Shown here piece by piece: positions 12,963-37,100 of a DNA stretch of 64,000 bases; positions within the stretch are counted from its first letter, which is position 1, and each line of letters starts with the position of its first letter. The position numbers and the translations under genes were made by a program. The notes beneath the pieces were generated by a model. It had not been told where the DNA came from and ran no database searches. It worked only from the letters and a program-made list of their open reading frames with translations. The DNA is taken from assembly GCA_949358305.1 (NCBI GenBank), contig OX442315.1, positions 23,958,427-24,022,426 of the forward strand, written 5' to 3'. This DNA is from Strigamia acuminata (taxonomy: Eukaryota > Arthropoda > Chilopoda > Geophilomorpha > Linotaeniidae).

Positions 12963-13710
12963 ATGCTTAATCGGGCTGTGTTTCCTCGTTCTTTTGCTCA
13001 TCGTTATGTAAGAAGGTTTATAAAGACGGCAAGTTTGATAGATGCAAAATGTTCACAGGGCCATCAGGATGATTCTTTCCTTTATTTCGCGTACGGCAGC
13101 AACATGTTGACAGAACGAATTCGAATCAATAATCCCTCGGCTAGAAAAGTGGCGATTGCTTTTTTACAAGTAAGTTTTTAGTTGATACAAATATTTTTAT
13201 GATGATCAATTAAATCAATTATGTTTTTAATTGGATTGTATAGCGATATCGATTAGATTTCAATCTATACGGTAAAAGCTGGCACGGAGCAGTTGCAACC
13301 ATCGTACCCGATCTAGATGATTGCGTGTGGGGTGTCGTGTGGCAAATCAACAGTAACGACATGGTTAATCTTGACAAGTAACTATTGACAAGTAATTATC
13401 CTTATTGCACAAAATTAATGTCGATTTTTTGTTTTTGTTTTCAAGGCAAGAGTTCGGCTACGATGCTATAACTGTTTTGGTGCATACGCTTGAAGGATGT
13501 CATTTACAGTGTAGATCGTACGCTGTTCCGGATGTTCCAGCTCCAGTAGATGCACGGCCTTCGCCGGTTTATAAGAACGTGATTATCAAAGGAGCAATTG
13601 AACACAATCTTCCGCAGGATTACATCGAAAAACTCAAGAAAATTGACGATAACGGTTATAGCGGCCCCATTTCAATCAATCTGTCATCTGATACTTTGCG
13701 CAACGGTTAG
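12963..13710 (+). CDS. GGCT: Gamma-glutamylcyclotransferase, with N-terminal presequence
   Basis: Converts gamma-glutamyl amino acids to 5-oxoproline plus amino acid in glutathione turnover. Three exons, 12963-13169, 13244-13377 and 13446-13710, give 201 residues. The GGCT substrate loop is FLYFAYGSNM (about residues 40-49), then GVVWQIN. The catalytic Glu is in LDKQEFGY, and the CRSY and NGY-SGPIS segments near the C-terminus also match. About 38 extra residues precede the domain: MLNRAVFPRSFAHRYVRR followed by FIKTAS. This stretch is Arg-rich, has no acidic residues and resembles a mitochondrial targeting peptide. No other in-frame ATG lies between it and the domain. The enzyme call is strong; targeting is inferred. 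Confidence 0.92.
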
Positions 13711-14126
13711 ATCTAGTCTAAAGCATTAACTGTCAAGCAGAACTCTAGTCCACCCACTTCAGTAACACATCAGATCGTTATTCGTCGTTTTTAATTACCC
13801 ACTCCCCTATAGAAGTAAAAATTCTAATTATTTGCACTATTGTTTAGACCAGGAACAAACAGTATTGCTTTTATGAGAATTTCGTGGCCTTAATTTATGT
13901 AATGCAATTACAAAATCATTTTCAAAATGTTGGATTCCTTTCAGATCCATATGCTCACTAATTCATAAGATGTGTACTTAAATAACTAGTCACTTTATAA
14001 TGCGTAAAAAATTTAATACAACAGAAAAATTTATGTATACGATTTTAGTTTAATCAATGCAACTCCAAAGGAAACACGTTGAGATTTATCACGACCTTTT
14101 TAACGATGAAATGTTGATAAAAGTTT
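13711..14126. other. Convergent 3' regions, GGCT / LARS2
   Basis: About 415 bp between the two stop codons hold the 3' UTRs of both genes. The stretch is AT-rich, and I see no further gene or repeat. Confidence 0.4.
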
Positions 14127-17973
<3,847 letters not shown>

Positions 17974-19282
17974 CTCAGAAAAAAAGGTTTAATTATTTCT
18001 AGTAACAACAACCATCACCAGGCGGCATCTGCGTGACAAATAATAAAAAAAAATGTCGAAAAATCCCGAAAAATCCTCATTTTATTTCTTTTGTTTTTTT
18101 AAATAAATATTTTGTTGGGGAATTTTTTTTTTAATATTTTGAGGACATTTTAAGGGCTCCTGCTGCTTCTCATAAATAAGTTAGAATTTTTATTTTAAAA
18201 AGTACATTTTTTGCAAGTGCAGTAAATTTATTAGAAATTTCGGAAAAATAATCTCTATTAGTTAAATTTAATATTTGAACAAAAACTATTTTTTCTCCAA
18301 GTCGATTTCGATGATAAATAGCTTGCGTTCCCTACGCATACCCGTACCCATACCTGGACCTCACCGCGACCCACTTTATGCATAACTCGGCATAACTTGA
18401 TACCTTCGGGTTTTTATTTCTTATTACCCACACCAGACTTCGCCGTTTGCTCGCCTTTGATTAGGTGCGCTACAATACACTAGGCCTAATTTTCTTTTGT
18501 GCGATTTCATCTTCATAGAATTTTTTGTATACAGTTTGATCTTGGATTGATTAACGCTTCCACAATCACCCAAAACGAGAATAACACATAAACCTTGCAT
18601 TGACTAGTATACAGATAAGCAAATACGTACGTCGTCATCGAATATGTTTGTTCGCAATTACAATTCTTAGTATTTTGGATGTGGAACATACTTAGGTATG
18701 TGTTGCCATATGTGTATTCACATTCTCTTGTTAGAATAATTGAACAATATTTTAACCTTGTAGAAATGATATGATCACTCCGAACAGTTGTACAGTTGAA
18801 TTGTCGTACAAGGAGGAGAGAAAGTGCAAGTAAGTAACCTCAATATGGCCATAAATGGAGAGAAAAAATGAAAAATATTTAATTTTGCAGGATAGTTTTC
18901 ATATTTTCTAAAAAGAATCATGATAGCAAAGTTTTTTAAAGCTGTTGACACAGTTTAGACATTAAATAAATTCTTGAGACGTGATGCGCGGATTACGGTA
19001 ACTTCTTTTCTTTGTGTGAGTGTATTTATGCCGCTGACGACATATATGGGTTGAACGTTTGTCATTTAAATTTTTTTAGCTTTTTCCTTGAACTCTTACT
19101 CCGGAGTAGACGCCAAATTGGAAATTTGCTGCGCTGTTGCGGTTTTGTTTTATAAAAAAGAAGAAAGGAAAGAAAAACAGAACAAGGTAAAATAATTGAA
19201 TTAAAATCTACTAATAATTATTTAAAACATTTCCCTTTTTGATTAATTAAAGGTTTTTGGATTAATTCCGACGTTTTAAATC
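17974..19282. promoter_or_regulatory. Divergent spacer, LARS2 / ANKRD11-12-like gene
   Basis: About 1.3 kb of AT-rich DNA between opposed start codons. A stretch ending GTGCAA|GTAAGT near 18829 looks like a non-coding first exon of the plus-strand gene. I searched both strands for ankyrin-repeat coding sequence belonging to the downstream gene and saw none. No RNA gene is evident. Confidence 0.4.
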
Positions 19283-21715
<2,433 letters not shown>

Positions 21716-21983
21716 TTGGTCACGTTGATCCAATCGCTCATTATACTGCGCCGGCTGTCGTCGTTGTTGTTCATTCGTTTCAACTACAAGACTTATATAA
21801 ACCCAAGATTTGTTTTAGTAGACTTATCGCAACATTTGATACTATTGAAGCGAATTTCAGTACGGAATGTTGCATTAAAAATACAGACTTTAACGCCAGA
21901 CTCGGGTCATCAGTTGACCAAAAGACTCATTGAATTGAGCATTACAGTGAAATTCTACGATAGAAATTTATAGCCCAATGTTT

Positions 21984-22009
21984 AAAAAAATAAATAAATA
22001 AATAAATTG
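21984..22009. repeat. AAAT microsatellite in 3' UTR
   Basis: A short run of AAAT units just downstream of the ANKRD-like stop codon. It includes AATAAA hexamers that may serve as the polyadenylation signal. Confidence 0.6.
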
Positions 22010-22096
22010 ATTTTCTATACATGGGCCATTTGATGTTAGTGTCATTAAAACATACATTTTCAACTCAAAATTGCTGTTAATCTTTACGTTCGATGC

Positions 22097-22294
22097 ACTA
22101 AAAATAACGGGAGTTATTTTATAGTGGTAACTAAAAACAACGGGAGTTATTTTATAGTGGTAACTAAAAACAACGGGAGTTATTTTATAGTGGTAACTAA
22201 AAACAACGGGAGTTATTTTATAGTGGTAACTAAAAATAACGGGAGTTATTTTATAGTGGTAACTAAAAATAACGGGAGTTATTTTATAGTGGTA
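22097..22294. repeat. 33-bp minisatellite, six tandem copies
   Basis: Six complete copies of a 33-bp unit beginning ACTAAAAACAACGGGAGTTA. Copies 1, 5 and 6 have AATAAC where copies 2-4 have AACAAC; otherwise they are identical. The unit length is a multiple of three, so an open frame (repeating VTKNNGSYFIV) runs through it. It lies between two genes with no splice context, and I do not consider it coding. High identity points to recent expansion. Confidence 0.97.
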
Positions 22295-22387
22295 TTAATA
22301 ATTAAAGGGAAAATTTCGTACAACAGAGGACGCCACTGACAATTCTCGCTAACGCACTTGCACTTGTGTTTATAGTCCTACATAATA

Positions 22388-23090
22388 ATGAAGTTGTGTA
22401 TAGTTGCAAGCAGCTGCAAGTATTTGTCATTACGGCAGCATACGTTTCCAGCTTTACTTAAAAGATCAGTGTGTCTATCTGCGTTGCCTTTGCAAACAAA
22501 TCAAAAGTTACAAAATGTGTGTAGAGTAGAGGTAAATTTTTGAAATGAAATTTACTAAATTGACAATTTCTCTATAGGTACACGACGGTTTCTCATCAAC
22601 ACCAGCTTCTGTCCAGGTGTACGAAGGGCTGCTCACACGGATGGTGAAAGGCGTTAAAATATTTTCGTTTTCGACTAGTTTTTTGGGTTTGATGTGCCAG
22701 CCTGTTTTAGTCAGTAAAACTGTAGCTACTAGTTCGGTTATTGTGGGAAGTGTGTGCGCATTCATTGGTGTTTATTCAATATTAACACCTATTATTCTTC
22801 ACTGGATCGTAAGACGTTATGTAGTACAACTTTATTTCGATTCGGACACGAAATCGTTTACATCAATAACGTTGGGATTCTTTAACAAACAGAAGAAACT
22901 CGAGTTCAGTGCCAGTGATGTGTTAGTGCCCGAAGTAGAATCGCCTTTGACGACTTTCATCGTCAAAGGAAAACCACTACTCGTCGACCCGCGACAGTTT
23001 ACGGACCTTTCTATTTATGGCCATCTAATGGGTTATGATAAACCTATTGATTTACAACTCGGAAAGCAATCAACGGAAGAAAATAAATAA
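22388..23090 (+). CDS. TMEM70: TMEM70-like mitochondrial ATP synthase assembly factor
   Basis: Inner-mitochondrial-membrane protein that helps assemble ATP synthase, particularly the c-ring. Two exons, 22388-22531 and 22578-23090, joined in phase 0, give 218 residues. The N-terminal 45 residues (MKLCIVASSCKYLSLRQH...) are basic and hydroxylated like a targeting peptide. Two hydrophobic segments follow (FSTSFLGLMCQPVLV and IVGSVCAFIGVYSILTPIIL), forming the hairpin typical of the family. Next come YVVQLYFD, the C-terminal TTFIVKGKPLLVDP and HLMGYDKP, which closely match TMEM70. An AATAAA signal lies at 23151. The minisatellite lies upstream, AGXT2 downstream in tandem. Confidence 0.9.
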
Positions 23091-23513
23091 TGTGATTGCA
23101 TTTTGTCAATGCGTTGTTAGTTCAAATCATTTGATGTTTTATTTTTCTTTAATAAAGAAAAACTAAGATTTTATTAGTCTTGTTTTTTCGGCGACCCTGA
23201 ACATTAATCAGGTGGTGAGATTAGCCACTTTTGCGGGAGCCCAGCTTGGACTTCACTGCACGAAGTTTATTGGACTACCCAACCAAATGACATTGTTTGA
23301 CATTGACTTGGATTGATAAAACAAAAAACAAAGCTAAGTTTTTGCAAACTCTCTATTTTATTTGTTTATGTTTTTTCTGAATATAAATGGTAGAAGTTTC
23401 ATATGGTAATTTAATTATATAATATTGACCTATGGACTACTGATTATATTTTCGTCGAGCTTGAAGTGAATTGTGGATGCATTGAACTTGCTTCTATCAA
23501 AACAACTGACAAC
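23091..23513. other. Spacer TMEM70 - AGXT2
   Basis: About 420 bp with the TMEM70 polyadenylation signal AATAAA (23151-23156) and presumably the AGXT2 promoter. No other feature seen. Confidence 0.45.
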
Positions 23514-25647
<2,134 letters not shown>

Positions 25648-25720
25648 ACTTTTTCAAATAATAAATAATAATCGAATTTCGTTTAAACGATGTTTTAATC
25701 ACACCAATCTTGTTTTACAA

Positions 25721-26530
25721 TTACTTTGCGGGTTTAACTTTCTTTACTTTCTTCTCTTTCTTTTCTTTTTTATCTTTGCCGCCAATAGGATCTGGATTTT
25801 CTGCTGCTTCCTTGGCTCGTTTCTGGCGTTGCCCAAACAGACGTTTGTGGGCTCTCGCTTGACGAATTGCAGTAAATGCCGAGAATTTCTTCTCTACTTT
25901 CTTGATAACACGTGCCTTCTCCCTCTTGTGGGCCATCGTTATTGGCATGATTCTGCCCTTGAGCTGTGTCGCCATTTTGATTTCCTCAAGCTAAAACATT
26001 GAATACGCAATTAGGTTCATTTCCATCTTTTGAATAAATAAAACTTACAGTAGCTTCTCCCTTTCTCGGTTTGCCTCCCTTCTTTTTCGGGAAGATAATC
26101 AATTTACTGCGGTATTCCTTCAATCGTTGAACATTTGCTTGCAACGACTCGACGCTTTTATTCCTACGTCTCTGATCAACCGCAATTCCAACAGTTCTGG
26201 CGAACTTTCTCGGAACTTTGGCGGCCTATCAGTTAAATATGATTAGTACATTGAAAGAAATAATTCAAGTCGTGTATTTATTACTTTAAGCTCTTGCAAC
26301 GTAAACCCTCGGCCAGCTCGTATCCTTGAATTATATCGGAAACTCGGGCAACGTACGATGGGTCGCAAAAGGCCCCCGACGGGCCTCGGCGCAATGCGGC
26401 GTGCTTTCTTCACACGTGTCAGATGTCGCCTCTTTTTTCTCATCGGTTGGTCGAACCATGTCTTGACATATCGTTGCCAATCTTTATGGAAATGCCCATT
26501 TGGGATCATATTGTTGCGTTTGGGCGCCAT
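25721..26530 (-). CDS. RpL13: 60S ribosomal protein L13 (eL13)
   Basis: Large-subunit ribosomal protein. Three coding exons, 26530-26285, 26225-26049 and 25990-25721, give 230 residues. The N-terminus [18 protein letters not shown] matches eL13, followed by [50 protein letters not shown] and a Lys-rich tail. A 3' splice site (TTTGTAG) lies 6 nt before the start codon, so there is a non-coding first exon; a donor CTAA|GTAACG at about 26568 would give a tiny 5' UTR intron. The start codon lies in AAGATGGCGCC, a YY1-like context. It shares the upstream region with SPG7. Confidence 0.96.
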
Positions 26531-26969
26531 CTTTCACTACAAATAAAACAATTTATTAGAACGTTACTTAGGAAGCCACAACACCGAAGTAAAATTTAAT
26601 TTCTAGCAATATTTATGCCGATTAACACATTTTGTACGCAAGTTAGGCATCTTAAGTTTCAAAATATAATAGCACAATTGATACAGAATGGTTTACAATT
26701 CAGATGAATACGGATTTAAGAAAAATATACCAACCAAAAAATGTGAATATCCAACAACGAAGGCAGCCTCAACTAAAACCAGGGCCGGAACGGAAACGGA
26801 AGTACAATTCAATAAATCAACTCTCACTAGAGGTCGCGTTCATCTTTTTTAAAATTATTTTTATTGAGTTCTTCAGCTATCGGCTGCTTTCGAAGTCCTA
26901 TGGTGGATTTGTTCATCATCTGCCCATTTTTAAAAATAACAATTTAAAATGTCTTTACATTATGCTTCG
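26531..26969. promoter_or_regulatory. Divergent promoter region, RpL13 / SPG7
   Basis: About 440 bp between head-to-head genes. It contains the RpL13 5' UTR exon and intron on the minus strand. On the plus strand a 54-codon ATG frame (26688-26852, MVYNSDEYGFKKN...) has no recognisable homologue; I list it as an observation, not a gene. Confidence 0.45.
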
Positions 26970-30265
<3,296 letters not shown>

Positions 30266-31157
30266 TTCCAAATTTTACAGACATTAAATTTTGTATTTTG
30301 GACAATAAATATTAAAATGGAGACGTATAAAATGGGTAATTTTTTTTTAGACAAATTTTAATTTAATTTATTTTAATTGGTCAACTGACGTTACCAGCCG
30401 TTCCTTTATTTCTTCGATTAATTTTCGCGCCAAATACCGTATAAGTAGCGTCGCCACCGTGCCCCAGCCCTTCTAGACATCCGGGTACTTTGTTGATGAC
30501 GTTATTGCTGTCTGATCACCGCCATTTTGTTTGATATTTTGCTTCATTCCTTCCCTAATTTTATCTTAAACGGTCCAGTCTACTACATTGTGATTGCAAA
30601 ATTAATTTCCAATCTGTTAGTGCACACAACATTCACAAAAGATGTCGGTAAAAAAGACAAAGAAGAGAGCGGATGTAGATCACTATAGTGCCGTGGAATG
30701 TTGGTAAGGCGGAATGATACTCGAATCAATTATGAGGACGAGTATAAATTTCCTAACATGTTGTGTTAAGTGTTTACAGCTGATGCGGCCCAAAACATGA
30801 ACTGTTTACGACACAAATCATATTTTACAAATAAAACTTTCGTTTTAATTTTATTACGTATGCTTTTATTCCATTGATTTGCGTTATTAAAGCATTCAGC
30901 TTTGTCCGACAGTTGCTTTACAGTAATTGGACTAGGTATTGCGCTTTATTGCAATACACTTAATTTAAATTCTATTATAAAATAATTTTAAGGGAAAAAA
31001 AATTAAAAACTAAAGTATACATACGTAAATTATGATTTAGATAAGCTGAAACACGCTATTGACCACCTGTTACGAAATTTTCTGCACATTTATGTATTTT
31101 TTCATAGATATATTTTTATAACTAATATTAATTATCCACAGACATAGCGATTTCGAT
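30266..31157. promoter_or_regulatory. ZNF236 upstream region with probable non-coding first exon
   Basis: About 890 bp. CGCCATTTTGT at about 30520-30530 resembles the YY1-type start-site motif. Downstream, a probable exon ends at 30703 (TGTTG|GTAAGG) and splices to 31142. That exon contains a 20-codon ATG frame from 30642 (MSVKKTKKRADVDHYSAVEC). In the spliced RNA its stop codon TGA would be formed across the junction, making it an upstream ORF. An alternative acceptor at 30780 also gives an immediate stop. Confidence 0.4.
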
Positions 31158-34100
31158 ATGGAATTAAATACACAGACAATGTCGGCAGTTTCAACTGCTG
31201 GCTCTTTGTCTTCATCAGGAAGCACAATTGTTACTTTGCCAGTTTTATCAGGAGATGGAATGACTGCGACGAGTTATTTAGGGGTTCCCATCCTTCGAGA
31301 TGGGACAATAATCGGCGCTACAACCATTCCAACCGCAGCCGGATTAGTTATAGCTACAGGCCCAGATGGATCTGGGACGGTTTACCTCGATCCAGCACAG
31401 GTAAAAATCAATAATGTCAGAAAATAAGTTGTATTCAATTCTAATTATGTTTTTTTTTTTTAAATATACTATTAGATGGCAGTTTTAACTCAAGCACAGG
31501 CAAATTTATTTGGAGACAGCAATGAATTAAGATTAAGTGACGAGTTAATCGAAAAGAGATTTATAGAAGCCTCAAAACAAAATCAAGTTGACTTATCGGA
31601 TGTTCAGCCTCCAATCGGAAAGGTTGAAAGTGTAAAATTAATTTTTTAAATATGTAATTAAAATTTGTTAATGATTTTTTTCAGGGTCCATTTAAATGTG
31701 ATATTTGCGACAAAGTATTTTCAAAATGGAATCAATATCAACGACATGAGCGTACTCATGTGGATGATAAACCATTTCGCTGTGATGAATGTTCAGCATC
31801 ATATAACTTGGAGAGTAATTTAATTCTTCATAAAGCAACTCACAATTTAGATGATCCTGCTTGTCCCGAATGCCATAAAAAATTTTCCCGTATTGCAAGT
31901 TTAAAAGCTCACATTATGCTTCATGAAAAAGAAGAATTTGTTGTATGTCCTGAATGTGGTGACGAATTTGATACTCAGGTGAGTCGGAAGTTTTAATTAT
32001 TATTATTATTTCTTTTTGGGATATTATTTAAAATATTTTATTCTATTCTAGTTACAATTAGATCGACATTTAAAGACCCATAAACAAAGTGAAATTGATA
32101 GTAGTACTTATTCCTGCCGTCAATGTTCTCAGCAGTTTAATAAGTCATCAATTTTACGCGATCATATGAAAGTTCATTATCGAATTAAGTAAGTAAAAAA
32201 AAATTTCTGCAAGGAAGTTACACAAATTTAACTGAATCAAAACCTTTTTCTAGAGCATCACTCTCACATAGAACATATAAGCGAAATATAGACAGAACAA
32301 ATTTTTCTCACACTTGTGAAACGTGTGCAAAAACATTCCAAAAACCAAGTCAGCTCGAAAGACACATCAGAATTCATACAGGTATACATTGATTGTTATA
32401 TTTTTAAATAAGAAAAAGTATAATTTTAATTAATTTTTTTTTTAAAGGTGAACGCCCCTACAAATGTAATCAATGTAATAAAGCATTTAATCAGAAAGGT
32501 GCTTTACAAATTCATATGACTAAACACAGTGGTGAGAGGCCTCATCAGTGTGAATTTTGTCCAGCTGCGTTTTCTCAAAAAGGAAATTTACGAGCTCACA
32601 TCCAACGGGTGCATACGATCAATAAAGACAAAGATCAACCGATGTTTCAGTGTGAAGAATGCAGCTGTGTATTTCGTAAATTGGGCAGTTTAAACGCACA
32701 TTTAAGTCGGATGCATTCGGAAGAAGCTATTATTTCTGCTGAAGATGTAGAAGTAAAATAATATTTATCTTGGATAAATATTGGCTAAGTTTACGTCTGA
32801 CGCGCCGTGATTGGTTGAGAAATGCATTGAGGTACATTGATGAAAATACACGGTTCGGTCTACTTTACTAGAACGAAGATAAAATCACGAAAACATCGAT
32901 TTGAGAAAATGTACATTGAGGAAACGAACCGACTTCAATAGATCTTAACCAATCACAGCGCGTCATGAATCTAATACGTTCACGTCGGACGTGAATGTAG
33001 CCACTACCAATATTTATTACTCCGTATTTAGTTTATTGAATTATTCGTGTTATTTTAACTTCCAGATGCATCAGCAAGATTCGGACTCGGGAGAATACAC
33101 GGATCAAATGCAATCAGGATCAGGGACTAATAAAGTGGTCAAAGAAGTTCTCCAGCAACTGTTGGACCTATCGGAGAAAGAGCCGAGCGATAAAGATGTG
33201 CACGAACAGGTTTAAAGCTTAAAATAACCGTCGATACAATTGACTTATCTGAGAAACTTCTTTTTCGTTCATAGATGAGAGATGACAACACTCAGAGCAA
33301 CGCTGACATCCTGCAACAAGCGATGGAAAACAGTGGTGTTACAGACAAACGAACTAACAAAGGAAATCGGAAAAACTCACAGCGACTACACACATCCGGG
33401 ACGACGACTGTGGCGGACAAAGCGACGGGTTCTCTTAAAAAATACATTATACGAAAAGTCGGAGGTGTATTTTGGCATCAATGCATGTACTGTAGCAAGG
33501 AATTTAAAAAACCTAGTGATTTAGTGCGACATATCCGAATTCATACCCACGAAAAGCCGTACAAATGTATGCAATGTTTTCGTTCATTTGCCGTCAACAG
33601 CACGCTGACTGCGCACGTGCGAACTCACTCGGGTGTCAAGTCATTTAAATGTCATACGTGCGACAAAATGTTTTCTACGCAAGGCAGCTTGAAAGTGCAC
33701 TTACGATTGCACACCGGTGCAAAACCGTTCGATTGTCCGCATTGTGACAAAAGGTTTCGTACTTCGGGGCACCGCAAGTGTCATATAATGACGCATTTTA
33801 AAGAAAACGAACCCAGAAAACCGCGTCGACTTCCAAGACGGATTCCAAAGAGTCAAGTTGCCCTTCCCGACGTTCAGCTTCAAGAACCAATTCTTATAAC
33901 AGAATCAGGACTGCTACAACCCCCATCTCGAAATTGCAATACCTACAATGAGATTGTTTCCATAACGGGGGGGATAGAAAGACCGTACCGTTGCCAGTAT
34001 TGCTCCAGAGGGTTTAAAAAGTCAAGTCACCTTAAGCAGCACGTTAGATCGCATACGGGAGAGAAACCATTTCGTTGTCCGCAATGTTTACGCTCTTTTG

Positions 34101-37100
34101 TGTCGAGTGGCGTCTTGAAGGTTAGTGGAATTTGATTTTCATTTCTATTTTCACTTTTTACCTTATTTTTAAAAAAAATGTATTATAGGCTCATATGAGA
34201 ACACACACGGGGGTAAAAGCCTACAAGTGTCTAATATGTGATTCTTCGTTTACCACGAATGGAAGTTTGAAGCGTCACATGTCCATTCACAGTGAAATTC
34301 GACCGTTTATGTGCCCTTACTGTCAAAAGACATTCAAAACATCGGTTAATTGTAAGAAGCATATGAAGACGCATAAACACGAATTAGCTTTTCAGGTATT
34401 GAATTGTCAATTTTAATGTAAACGTAACTTGAACGCAATTTGAAATTTGAATTAAATGTTTACAGGCCACCCATCCGGTTACAAGCGAAAACCAACCAAG
34501 TGTCGAAAATGTTACAACAACAATCTCTCCTGCCGATCTAACGACTGTTGCGGGTGAATCGAACGAATTGATCGCGACTACGAACGAAAACGGTGCACTC
34601 ACTCAAAGCGATGTTCAGCAAGTTCAAGAGAACAACATGTCTGGATTGCACGAAACTCTTGCTCAAGTAATTTTGAATACAAAATGAAGAATTATTGCTT
34701 TATTTTAACAATTTTTTTTTTTGTTATTAGACCAATTTTGAACATTTGCAACAAACATTTACGCAAGAAGTATTTGGTGACCAGCACGAAAATGTGGGGC
34801 AAACATCAATTTCGACAGCTCAATCATTTGCATTAGAACAGCAACAAGCATTCACTCATGCTTTTGAACAATTTAGTGCCAACACTTTCAGTCTTCAGGT
34901 CGGTCACAAATATTTTGATAATTGATTTAGCCATATTAAATTTAAATAAATTTTAGGCGGATCAGTTGTCTGGCTCTTTGGATATCGCTGGATTGAATGG
35001 TTCCTTTCCTCCGAATCAAGAAACGACGGAAGAAAACGCTATTAATACGAGTGATATGAACTCCCTTCTCACTCAGAGGGAGACGGTAGAAATAATGGAG
35101 GGCCAACAAAATGATTTACTACTTTCCAACGAACAACACGAGGAAGATCAACAAGATCAGCAAGAGAACGTTCCCGTGGTGGACGTCAGAGAAAGTGGGA
35201 AACGGTTCTACAGGTTAGAAATTGAAGAATTGAATTTTGAAGAAAAAAGAAATCCGTTATTAATGGTAATTTTCTTTAATGAATAGATGCGGTTTCTGTA
35301 ACAAAGGTTTCAAAAAGTCCAGCCACTTGAAACAGCACATCAGATCGCACACGGGAGAAAAACCGTATAAATGCCCTCATTGCAGTCGCATGTTTAGTTC
35401 GACTGGCGTTCTCAAAGCTCATCTAAGGACGCACAGTGGTTCAAAGGACTACAAATGTCACACCTGCCAAGCCAGTTTCACTACAAATGGATCGCTTACG
35501 CGCCACATGATGATCCACACGAGTGTCAGGTAATTTTTGTTTTCACATTTAATTTTGTTCACATTTCATTAATGCATTTTCGTATATTTCTAGGCCTTTT
35601 AAGTGCATTTATTGTCCCGAATCATTCCGAACATTAGCTCATTGTAAACGCCACGTACGTGTTCATCAGGTTTTGGTACCGTCCAGTGAAGACTCGCTTC
35701 AGACGTTAGATCCGCAAGCTCTTTCCACCACAACGAGTGCTAACCCAGCCGCTACGACATCAAGTTCTCGCCGTGCTCGGCCAGCAGTCATTCAGTTGTC
35801 GGAGGAGCAAACGTTTCAATTAGCCAATTTGCCCGCTACAGCTACCAGTACTTCGGTCTCGGAGAAAATTTTAATTGCTTCTGCAGCTGAAAAAAATCGC
35901 ATCAGCGAAATTAAGGACAAAAACGCAGAAATCGAGAAATTGCCGAAACATCCGCATCAATGTGAACGATGCCCCAAGAGTTTTAAGAAACCAAGTGACC
36001 TGATTCGACATTTGAGGATTCATACGGGCGAGAAACCATTCACGTGCCCCATCTGTCAAAAGGCCTTCACAGTTAAATCAACGTTAGACAGTCACGTTAA
36101 AACGCACACGGGTGAAAAACATTTCAACTGTCATGTTTGCGGTTCACTTTTTGCAACCAAAGGCAGCTTGAAAGTGCACATGAGATTGCACACTGGTGAG
36201 TCTTTTTCATTAAGGAAAATCAATGCTAATGATTTATACTTGTTATTAACAATTATTAATTCTAGGTGCAAAGCCATTCAAGTGTCCCCATTGTGAACTT
36301 CGTTTCCGAACGTCCGGGCACAGAAAAAGCCACATTGCCACGCATTTCAAGCCCATCATTGCGAAGAAACGTAAAGCAGCGTCAAACAAAGCGGATAAAG
36401 AATCGGCGGCTTCGGACGCAAATCTTGAACAGATCAATATTGATTCTAACCTGCTGCAATCCAATCTTATTCAAACGCTTACCGCGGATTCCTTGAATTC
36501 TCTAGACGGCGTAGGCGGAACTGTGCTGCAAGGACTGGACGGGGGAGTTCATCTTCAATTGAACGGACTTTTGGGTCAAGGAGTTCAGATCACCGGACTC
36601 GATCCTAATCTACTTACACACACCATACACATCGATTCGAACTTATTGCAGCAATTGCAGCAAGGAAATGTGAACATTACGCTCAACCCTAGCGTGTTGC
36701 AAGATACGACGACGGATTCTAATTCAACGACGATGGGTCAACAGAATCTCGTTATTCAACAAATGTCCAGTATCGGCGTCCCTATTTCCGCCCATCCCAT
36801 AGTGCTGTCGACTCAACAAAACACTAGCAACGCCACGTCAGATGTGGTGGGTAATTTCCAATATTCTTTAGATTCTCGCGGGAACGTGATTTCGCTAGAC
36901 GACCAAGAAGTAAATTCTCAAGTGCAAGGCGAAGAGGAATCGCACGCTGTCGCCGACTTCGAGTTACACGTGGGGAGGAAATCGTCTTTGGACTCGAGTG
37001 AGGACAGGGGAGAGGAAAATGGCGAACAGGCCGAGAATTACGTGTGCACGTTGTGCAGGAGGAGTTTTAAAGACATCGACGAGCTAAAGGAACACGTCAC

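Noticed and set aside
22124-22339. 71-codon repeat-encoded ORF
   Set aside because: It is only the minisatellite read in frame; a 33-bp period automatically stays open, and there is no gene context.
23113-23135. Possible tRNA T-loop (TTCAAATC)
   Set aside because: No matching acceptor, D-arm or anticodon stem could be folded around it. I found no convincing tRNA in the window.
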